From Streptococcus sp. NPS 308 (lineage in GTDB: Bacteria; Bacillota; Bacilli; Lactobacillales; Streptococcaceae): DNA of 64,000 nt. The stretch covers positions 1,273,001 to 1,337,000 of the forward strand of contig NZ_AP017652.1 of the NCBI RefSeq assembly GCF_002355895.1. Direction: 5' to 3'. Every line of letters begins with the position of its first letter. The first letter of the stretch is position 1. The notes below the pieces were generated by a model, which saw nothing but the letters and a program-made list of their open reading frames with translations, was not told where the DNA came from and searched no databases. Shown one piece after another: positions 58,209 through 64,000 of this stretch. A program made the position numbers and the translations under genes.

Positions 58209-58348
58209 TTGACAGACATTAGAAAACATGATAGGATAGTCAAGTCTATCAATCAAACAGAAGGCTCATAAAGAGCCATTGAGAGAAGGCTATTTGACAA
58301 CTCAAGTAGCCTTTTCTTATTTAAAAAAAGGAGATCGGAGTTTCAACT
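58209..58348 (+). promoter_or_regulatory. NSS symporter promoter and structured leader
   Basis: TTGACA (58209-58214), 17-base spacer, TAGGAT (58232-58237). The leader of about 105 bases has GGCTC/GAGCC and then GAAGGCTAtTTG/CAAgTAGCCTTTTC followed by TTATTT, a terminator-like hairpin upstream of the AAAAAGGAG-GGAG start region. Could be an attenuator or a regulatory RNA; no known motif recognised. Confidence 0.55.
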
Positions 58349-59689
58349 ATGTCAGAAAAATCGCAATGGGGCTCGAAACTTGGCTTTATCCTAGCATCTG
58401 CTGGCTCAGCCATCGGGCTTGGTGCCGTTTGGAAGTTTCCCTACATGACTGCTGCCAACGGTGGAGGAGGCTTTTTACTGGTCTTTCTCATTTCTACCAT
58501 TTTAATCGGTTTCCCGCTCCTGCTTGCTGAGTTTGCCCTTGGCCGTAGTGCTGGTGTTTCTGCTATCAAAACCTTTGGAAAACTGGGCAAGAATAGCAAA
58601 TACAATTTTATCGGTTGGATTGGTGCCTTTGCCCTCTTTATCCTCCTATCCTTTTACAGTGTCATTGGAGGATGGATTCTAGTCTATCTGGGTATTGAGT
58701 TTGGAAAATTGTTCCAACTCAGCGGAACGGGTGATTATGCTCAGTTATTCACTTCAATCATTTCAAATCCAGCCATTGCCCTAGGGGCTCAAGCTATCTT
58801 TATCTTGTTGAATATCTTTATTGTATCACGTGGGGTTCAAAAAGGGATTGAAAGAGCTTCAAAAGTTATGATGCCCCTGCTCTTTATCATCTTTGTTGTT
58901 ATCATCGGTCGCTCTCTCAGCTTGCCAAATGCCATGGAAGGCGTTCTCTACTTCCTCAAACCAGACTTCTCTAAGCTGACAAGTGCAGGTCTCCTCTATG
59001 CTCTAGGACAGTCTTTCTTTGCCCTTTCATTAGGGGTCACAGCCATGCTGACCTATGCTTCCTACTTGGACAAGAAAACCAATCTAGTCCAATCAGGAAT
59101 CTCCATTGTAGCCATGAACATCTCGGTATCCATCATGGCAGGTCTAGCCATTTTTCCAGCCATGTCGGCCTTCAACATCCAGTCTGAAGGGGGACCTAGC
59201 CTCCTCTTCATCGTTTTGCCACAGCTCTTTGACAAGATGCCCTTTGGAACTATTTTCTACATCCTTTTCCTCTTGCTCTTCCTCTTTGCGACGGTCACTT
59301 CTTCTGTAGTCATGCTGGAAATCAATGTGGGCAATATCACCAATCAGGACAACAGCAAGCGGGCTAAATGGAGTGTCATTTTAGGAATATTGACCTTTGT
59401 TTTTGGAATTCCTTCAGCCCTATCCTATGGAGTTATGGCGGATGTTCACATTTTTGGAAAGACTTTCTTTGATGCCATGGACTTCTTGGTTTCCAATCTT
59501 CTCATGCCTTTCGGTGCTCTCTGCTTGTCTCTTTTTACAGGCTATATTTTCAAGAAGGCACTTGCAATGGAAGAACTTCATCTTGATGAAAGAACATGGA
59601 AACAAGGACTTTTCCAAGTTTGGCTCTTCCTTCTTCGTTTCGTCATTCCAATTATCATCATCGTGGTCTTTATCGCTCAATTTATGTAA
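58349..59689 (+). CDS. Sodium:neurotransmitter symporter (NSS/SNF) family transporter
   Basis: 446 residues, about 11 membrane spans (bacterial NSS often lack span 12). Signature GSAIGLGAVWKFPYMTAANGG in span 1 forms the Na+ and substrate site. Imports amino acids or related compounds with Na+; substrate not predictable. Starts at ATG 58349 with GGAG 8 bases before. Confidence 0.92.
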   Translation: MSEKSQWGSKLGFILASAGSAIGLGAVWKFPYMTAANGGGGFLLVFLISTILIGFPLLLAEFALGRSAGVSAIKTFGKLGKNSKYNFIGWIGAFALFILLSFYSVIGGWILVYLGIEFGKLFQLSGTGDYAQLFTSIISNPAIALGAQAIFILLNIFIVSRGVQKGIERASKVMMPLLFIIFVVIIGRSLSLPNAMEGVLYFLKPDFSKLTSAGLLYALGQSFFALSLGVTAMLTYASYLDKKTNLVQSGISIVAMNISVSIMAGLAIFPAMSAFNIQSEGGPSLLFIVLPQLFDKMPFGTIFYILFLLLFLFATVTSSVVMLEINVGNITNQDNSKRAKWSVILGILTFVFGIPSALSYGVMADVHIFGKTFFDAMDFLVSNLLMPFGALCLSLFTGYIFKKALAMEELHLDERTWKQGLFQVWLFLLRFVIPIIIIVVFIAQFM

Positions 59690-59692
59690 CCA

Positions 59693-59728
59693 AAAAGGAC
59701 TTGAGTAGTAAACTCAGGCCCTTTCTTT
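59693..59728 (+). terminator. Terminator after the NSS symporter
   Basis: Imperfect stem AAAAGGACTTGAGT / ACTCAGGCCCTTT with T-rich tail; convergent with manA. Confidence 0.65.
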
Positions 59729-59729
59729 T

Positions 59730-60674
59730 TTATGGATGGCTCACAATCAATTCCAAATCTTGCCCTTCCAAGGTCCAAGCTTCAACATCACTTGGTAGGA
59801 TAAAGTGGCTGCCTTTTTGGATTGGATAATCTTTTCCATCTACAATCAGTTTCCCTTGGCCAGCTAAGACACTCAACAAGCTGTAGTCAGCTGTCTTTTC
59901 AAAATCAACTTTTCCAGTGATTTCCCACTTGTAAACGGCGAAGAAATCATTGGATACAAGGAGAGTTGAACGTAGGTCATCAGCCTTGATAGTTACAGGA
60001 CGGCTATTTGCTGGTTCACCAATGTTCAAGACATCGATGGATTTTTCAAGGTGAAGCTCACGCAAGTTGCCATTGTCGTCCTTGCGGTCAAAGTCATAGA
60101 CACGGTAGGTTGTATCACTAGACTGCTGGGTTTCAAGGATTAAGATACCTGCCCCGATAGCGTGCATGGTTCCGCTTGGTACATAGAAGAAATCTCCAGC
60201 CTTAACAGGGACTTTTGTTAATAGACCATCCCAGTCTTTAGCTTCGATTTGCTGACGGAGTTCTTCTTTTGACTTGGCATTGTGGCCATAGATAATCTCT
60301 GAACCTTCGTCTGCTGCGATGATGTACCAGCATTCGGTTTTTCCAAGTTCGCCTTCATGCTCGAGTCCATAAGCATCGTCTGGATGAACTTGGACACTGA
60401 GCCAGTCATTGGCATCGAGGATTTTGGTCAACAGTGGAAATACTGGCTCTAGACGATTTCCAAACAACTCACGGTGTTCCGCATACAAAGTTGCTAGGTC
60501 TGTTCCCTGGTAGCGTCCATTGGCAACTTTAGAAACCCCGTTGGGGTGAGCTGAGATAGCCCAGTATTCTCCGATTTTTTCACTTGGAATGTCGTAACCA
60601 AACTCATCACGTAGCTTGGTTCCACCCCAGATTTTTTCTTGCATAACTGATTGTAAAAATAATGGTTCTGACAT
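59730..60674 (-). CDS. manA: Mannose-6-phosphate isomerase, class I
   Basis: 314 residues, cupin fold. Zinc ligands in SVQVHPDD and KTECWYII, plus the catalytic region PSGTMHAIGAG. Interconverts mannose 6-phosphate and fructose 6-phosphate. Own promoter fused to an upstream terminator. Confidence 0.95.
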   Translation of the reverse strand: MSEPLFLQSVMQEKIWGGTKLRDEFGYDIPSEKIGEYWAISAHPNGVSKVANGRYQGTDLATLYAEHRELFGNRLEPVFPLLTKILDANDWLSVQVHPDDAYGLEHEGELGKTECWYIIAADEGSEIIYGHNAKSKEELRQQIEAKDWDGLLTKVPVKAGDFFYVPSGTMHAIGAGILILETQQSSDTTYRVYDFDRKDDNGNLRELHLEKSIDVLNIGEPANSRPVTIKADDLRSTLLVSNDFFAVYKWEITGKVDFEKTADYSLLSVLAGQGKLIVDGKDYPIQKGSHFILPSDVEAWTLEGQDLELIVSHP

Positions 60675-60704
60675 GTCGATCTCCTGTCTGATTTTTCTCC
60701 CCTC

Positions 60705-60739
60705 ATTATAGCAAAAAAAGAGTTCGAATTGAACTCTTT
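60705..60739 (-). promoter_or_regulatory. Terminator fused to manA promoter
   Basis: AAAGAGTTC / GAACTCTTT (60717-60739, 5-base loop), then TTTTTTT, TGC, TATAAT (60705-60710). The terminated RNA would come from 60743-60919 or from the SemiSWEET gene. Confidence 0.8.
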
Positions 60740-60919
60740 TTCCTATCTTATAAAGTAGGGAGAAGATTTTGTAAAAATAGTAACGAAATAATCTTTTACT
60801 TTATGGAGGAACCTCTAAAGCAGCACTCAGAAAGCTCGCTGTCAACGGCTATTCTCCTCAGCTCTCATTAGACTTCTTTTACTTGAGAATCTATTTTTAT
60901 GTACAAAACAGTCTTCTTT

Positions 60920-61180
60920 TTAAATCAATGCCGTAATGGCCGTTACTAGACCAAAAACGATACCTGGAGCATTGACAGCTGCAAGGGGAATATCTCTTTC
61001 TTTCTTGAAAAGACCGTAGTAAACCCAGAGACTACAGTTGATGGCTGCAACCAAGGGTTGGATAAAGTTCCCTTTTTGACCAGCCAGATTGTTCATGATT
61101 TGTGGGAAGTAAGACACGTACATCATAACAGACATGAAGGTCGCTACCCAACCCAAAATTTTCATTTGTTTTTCAGACAT
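60920..61180 (-). CDS. SemiSWEET/PQ-loop membrane protein
   Basis: 86 residues, three membrane spans, PQ motif SYFPQIM and the WVYYGLFKKE segment, ending in a glycine-rich third span. SemiSWEETs are sugar uniporters that work as dimers. The frame opens at 61198, but ATG 61180 has GAGG at 8 bases. Substrate unknown. Confidence 0.88.
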   Translation of the reverse strand: MSEKQMKILGWVATFMSVMMYVSYFPQIMNNLAGQKGNFIQPLVAAINCSLWVYYGLFKKERDIPLAAVNAPGIVFGLVTAITALI

Positions 61181-61292
61181 TTTCAAAACCTCTTTCATTT
61201 TTATGAATCATATTTTATAATCTTTTTTCAAAACAATCAAGACTTTGAAGCTTTTGTTATGAAGATGTAAACTATCACAATCTTGTGATAAG

Positions 61293-61318
61293 AAAAAGAC
61301 CGGATTTCTCCGATCTTT
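61293..61318 (-). terminator. Terminator of the VOC gene
   Basis: AAAGATCGGA / TCCGGTCTTT (one G-U) with short loop and T run on the minus strand; nearly the same sequence as the spxB terminator at 61748. Confidence 0.82.
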
Positions 61319-61384
61319 CAATAGTTCCTATTCTCAGATTCTATTTTAAGAATGATTAAGGTTAACGTCAAATGACTACGCGTC

Positions 61385-61732
61385 CTATTTCATACGATAA
61401 AAGTCAATCACTAGGCCATCAGGGCCTTTAACTAGTAGCGATTCCGTTCCCCAATCAGTTCCAGCCGGACCGTTTAAAATCTCGACACCAATTTCTTTCA
61501 ATCGTTGGAAGTTCTGATTTAGATCCTCAACCTCGATGTGAAGAATGATTCCTGATTGAAAATTTCCCAAAGGAATCAAATGATTTTGGGACAACATAAG
61601 ACAATGACTGCCAATCGTAAACTGAGCAAAACTGTCATCAACATAATCGGACTTTTTATCCAAAATACGCTCCAAGTCAGCACAGACTTGGGGAACATCT
61701 GAAACGATAATATCTAATTGATTTAAATTCAT
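61385..61732 (-). CDS. VOC-superfamily protein (glyoxalase/bleomycin-resistance fold)
   Basis: 115 residues; a single beta-alpha-beta-beta-beta repeat pair typical of VOC proteins (HIEVEDLNQNFQRLKEIGVE, then GPDGLVIDFYRMK). Metal ligands not certain. Function unknown. Follows spxB by 58 bases but after its terminator. Confidence 0.82.
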   Translation of the reverse strand: MNLNQLDIIVSDVPQVCADLERILDKKSDYVDDSFAQFTIGSHCLMLSQNHLIPLGNFQSGIILHIEVEDLNQNFQRLKEIGVEILNGPAGTDWGTESLLVKGPDGLVIDFYRMK

Positions 61733-61747
61733 TTACTATCCTCCACA

Positions 61748-61774
61748 AAAAGACCGGAGTGCTCCGATCTTTTT
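61748..61774 (-). terminator. Terminator of spxB
   Basis: AAAAAGATCGGAG / CTCCGGTCTTTTT (one G-U) with a 2-base loop, U-rich tail on the minus strand. Confidence 0.88.
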
Positions 61775-61790
61775 AAGTTCCACGAAGTAA

Positions 61791-63566
61791 TTATTTGATT
61801 GCGCGTGATTGCAATCCTTCTTCTTCCAAGAAGAGGCGGAATGGTACAAGCTCTTCAGCTTCGTATTTTTCCTTGAAGGCTTTGATAGCTTCTTCTGAGT
61901 GTTGTTTTGGATCCAACTCAAGTACTTCTACTGGAAGTGGACGATGTGGAGTGATGTGAGCATCGATAACAACAGTTTTACCTTCTTTGTTCAATTTAAC
62001 AGCTTCTGCAACAACTGCATCGATGTCTTCGATACGGTCAACTGTAAATCCTACAGCACCTTGCGCTTCAGCGATTTTCGCATAGTCAGCATTAGGGAAG
62101 TCACAACCAAACAAGTGTTTGTTTGTGTCTTCGTATTTGTCCTTGATGAAGGCATATTTACCATTTGAGAAGACAACGTTGATAACTGGAAGGTCGTATT
62201 GAACGTTTGTGATCACGTCTGGGTAGCACATGTTGAATGCACCGTCACCCATGATGTTCCATACTTGGCGATCTGGATTGTCTTTCTTAGCAGCGATACC
62301 ACCAGGAAGGGCAATACCCATTGTCGCAAAGAGTGGAGATGTACGCCACATGTTCTTAGGTGTCATGTGAAGGTGACGAGTTGATGTTTGAGTAGTGTCA
62401 CCTACGTCGATTGAGTAGATAGCGTCTTGATCAGCATGTTTGTTGATTGCATTGTAAACTTGATACAATTGCAATTCACCCTCAGTTTTACCTTCGAGTT
62501 TGTTCATGTAATTACGCCAGTTTTGGTTGTTCTTCACGTTTGCACGCCACCATGGAGTTGACTCAACTGGGTTCACTTTGTCGAGGATAGCTTTAGCTGC
62601 TTGACCTGCATCACCAAGGATTGAAGCATCAAGGGCGTGGCGTTTACCAAGTTTGTAAGGGTCGATATCGACTTGGATGAATTTTTCAGTGTTCTTGAAG
62701 GCTTCGTAAACTTCAGCAAACGGGAAGTTTGAACCAAGGAAAAGAACTGTGTCTGCTTCGAAGACAACTTCGTTAGCTGGTTTCCAACCAACACGGTAAG
62801 CAGAACCTGTCAACCCTTCGTAGTTCCATTCGAAAGCTTCGAAGTTTTTACCAGTTGTGATGATTGGTGCTTTGATTTTACGTGACAATTCAGTAATCAC
62901 TTCACCAGCTTTGACACCACCGTAACCAGCGTAGATAACTGGACGTTCAGCATTGTTCAAGATTTCAACAGCTTTGTTGATTTCAACTTCATTCAAGGCA
63001 GGAGCGATGAATGAACGCTCGTATGAACCTGAACCGTAGTATGAGTTTTCGTCGATTTCTTGGAAACCGAAGTTTACTGGGATTTCAACAACAGCTGGAC
63101 CTTTTTTAGAAACTGCAGCACGGCAAGCTTCGTCAATTACTTTTGGCAATTGTTCAGCGTAAGCTACACGTTTGTTGTAGACAGCTACTCCGTGGTACAT
63201 TGGGTTTTGGTTAAGCTCTTGGAAAGCATCCATGTTGAGTTCGTTAACTGGACGTGATCCAAGGATAGCAAGGAATGGAGTGTTGTCCATAGCTGCATCG
63301 TAAACACCGTTAATCAAGTGAGTCGCACCTGGACCACCTGAACCTACTGCAACCCCGATTGAGCCACCGAATTTAGCTTGCATAACCGCTGCAAGAGCAC
63401 CTGTTTCTTCGTGGCGAACTTGCAAGAAACGGATATCTTTGTCTTCAGCCAAAGCGTCCATCAATGAGCTGAGTGTTCCTGATGGGATACCGTAGATAGT
63501 GTCTACGCCCCATGTTTTCAATACGTTGAGCATTGCTGCTGATGCAGTAATTTTCCCTTGAGTCAT
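61791..63566 (-). CDS. spxB: Pyruvate oxidase
   Basis: 591 residues. ThDP-, FAD- and Mg-dependent; converts pyruvate, phosphate and O2 to acetyl phosphate, CO2 and H2O2. ThDP motif MGDGAFN...N, the catalytic Glu near [10 protein letters not shown], and the [12 protein letters not shown] region. Source of the hydrogen peroxide that makes mitis-group streptococci alpha-haemolytic and antagonistic. Heavy codon bias. GGAG 8 bases from the ATG. Confidence 0.98.
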   Translation of the reverse strand: MTQGKITASAAMLNVLKTWGVDTIYGIPSGTLSSLMDALAEDKDIRFLQVRHEETGALAAVMQAKFGGSIGVAVGSGGPGATHLINGVYDAAMDNTPFLAILGSRPVNELNMDAFQELNQNPMYHGVAVYNKRVAYAEQLPKVIDEACRAAVSKKGPAVVEIPVNFGFQEIDENSYYGSGSYERSFIAPALNEVEINKAVEILNNAERPVIYAGYGGVKAGEVITELSRKIKAPIITTGKNFEAFEWNYEGLTGSAYRVGWKPANEVVFEADTVLFLGSNFPFAEVYEAFKNTEKFIQVDIDPYKLGKRHALDASILGDAGQAAKAILDKVNPVESTPWWRANVKNNQNWRNYMNKLEGKTEGELQLYQVYNAINKHADQDAIYSIDVGDTTQTSTRHLHMTPKNMWRTSPLFATMGIALPGGIAAKKDNPDRQVWNIMGDGAFNMCYPDVITNVQYDLPVINVVFSNGKYAFIKDKYEDTNKHLFGCDFPNADYAKIAEAQGAVGFTVDRIEDIDAVVAEAVKLNKEGKTVVIDAHITPHRPLPVEVLELDPKQHSEEAIKAFKEKYEAEELVPFRLFLEEEGLQSRAIK

Positions 63567-63611
63567 TATAACTCTCCTTCAAATATTTTTAAAATTTGAT
63601 TCATCCGTTTT

Positions 63612-63639
63612 CATATACTAATTGGAAACGTTTCAGCAA
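63612..63639 (-). promoter_or_regulatory. spxB promoter
   Basis: TTGCTG (63634-63639), 16-base spacer, TATATG (63612-63617). A half cre-like TTGGAAACG sits in the spacer on the plus strand. A second cre-like element, TGAAAACGTTTTTT within a CAGTT...AACTG dyad, lies at about 63721-63746. The 320-base gap to the copper ATPase is filled by this region and a BOX remnant. Confidence 0.6.
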
Positions 63640-63753
63640 ATTTTTACTCTACTACTTTACCATAATTGTTTTTTGTCTCCTAAAGATGTGCTCAGAAGTT
63701 TTTATTCTCTATTACAGTACAGTTTGAAAACGTTTTTTAGAACTGTTTTATAA

Positions 63754-63866
63754 TACTCAATGAAAATTAAAGAGCAAACTAGGAAATTAGCCGTAGGTTG
63801 CTCAAAGTACAGCTTTGAGGTTATAGATAAAGTTGACGTGGTTTGAAGAGATTTTCGAAGAGTATA
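63754..63866 (-). repeat. BOX element remnant (boxA-boxC without boxB)
   Basis: Left end ATACTCAATGAAAATTAAAG (boxC side) and right end GACGTGGTTTGAAGAGATTT-TCGAAGAGTATA (boxA side), as at 1199-1397, but the CTACGGCAAGGCGA part of boxA and all boxB copies are missing. Confidence 0.85.
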
Positions 63867-63886
63867 AAAAGCAGGTAAGCCCGCTT

Positions 63887-64000
63887 TTAGTCTATCTTAG
63901 TAACGTTTAGCATGAGTGAACTGATCAAAACAGATACAGAGCTAAAGGCCATGGCTAGACCTGCCAATTCTGGGTTGAGAACCAGACCAACACCTGAAAA
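63887..64000 (-). CDS. copA: Copper-type P-type ATPase, C-terminal end (continues outside window)
   Basis: 37 residues plus stop: the last two membrane helices with PELAGLAMAFSSVSVLISSL, the pattern of P1B-type copper ATPases, where the M-x-x-SS polar cluster contributes to the transport site. In mitis-group streptococci the cop operon precedes spxB, which supports the call. Gene symbol is by family and position. Confidence 0.75.
   Translation of the reverse strand, partial: FSGVGLVLNPELAGLAMAFSSVSVLISSLMLNVTKID

Overview
The window looks like a chromosomal segment of a mitis-group Streptococcus (S. pneumoniae, S. mitis, S. pseudopneumoniae or a close relative). The pointers are low-GC Firmicute gene content, spxB pyruvate oxidase, pgdA and ezrA, an S(MK) (SAM-III) leader on metK as in Lactobacillales, CtsR and CodY operators, extended -10 promoters (TGnTATAAT) almost everywhere, and two BOX-type intergenic repeats. 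There are no rRNA or tRNA genes, CRISPR arrays, prophage, or complete insertion sequences. Almost everything is core housekeeping or metabolism, so the interest lies in a redox locus, in leader RNAs and in intergenic architecture.

Layout. 0-9.9 kb: end of def, rlmB, a BOX element, trxB with a small membrane protein and an amino-acid ABC transporter lacking a binding protein, an Spx/ArsC-like protein, ogt, a GNAT enzyme, a DUF1836/hemolysin III pair, PLP synthase (pdxS-pdxT), and NADH oxidase nox. 10-13.1 kb: a divergent operon of apbE and two FMN-reductase-family flavoproteins; the second ends in two ApbE-type flavinylation motifs. 13.2-19.5 kb: DUF896, glyS, glyQ with a T-box leader and a duplicated glyQ start, an aldo/keto reductase and pgdA. 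19.5-28.3 kb: ezrA, gyrB, a HAD phosphatase, a DJ-1 protein, rodA and a DnaQ-DinG type helicase. 28.3-38.3 kb: a possible gene remnant, nnrD, a Cof-type HAD protein, folD, an unlisted 48-residue membrane peptide, a second ABC transporter without a binding protein, clpE with a CtsR site, a Nudix protein, DUF1827, and metK behind a duplicated/interrupted S(MK) riboswitch. 38.4-46.6 kb: a DEAD-box helicase, an EEP-family hydrolase, ptsG, ftsEX, prfB with programmed frameshift, and a CBS-ACT protein. 46.8-51.7 kb: livJHMGF with a CodY box and a tandem repeat at its end. 51.7-64 kb: DUF2129, clpP, upp, comEB, TetR/DegV, a BaiN-like flavoprotein, DUF1697, MerR-TipAS, an NSS symporter, manA, a SemiSWEET, a VOC protein, spxB, a BOX remnant and the end of a copper ATPase.

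How it fits together. Oxygen and redox metabolism recurs: water-forming Nox, peroxide-forming SpxB, TrxB, the Spx-like protein, and the ApbE/FMN-reductase operon. Both arms of the nox/apbE divergent region carry cre-like CcpA sites over their -35 boxes, and ptsG has a cre-like palindrome, so carbon catabolite control probably ties sugar uptake to flavin/NADH redox. Branched-chain uptake is placed under CodY, and clpE and clpP under CtsR. Many genes are packed so tightly that the U-tract of one terminator runs directly into the extended -10 of the next promoter, and four genes start with little or no leader.

The strongest candidate for something under-described is the apbE operon: a cytosolic ApbE (no signal peptide) next to a flavoprotein with two C-terminal DATSGAS motifs, which predicts a cytosolic carrier with two covalently bound FMN groups. 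The second is the metK leader, in which part of the S(MK) aptamer is duplicated around a roughly 134-nt structured insert.
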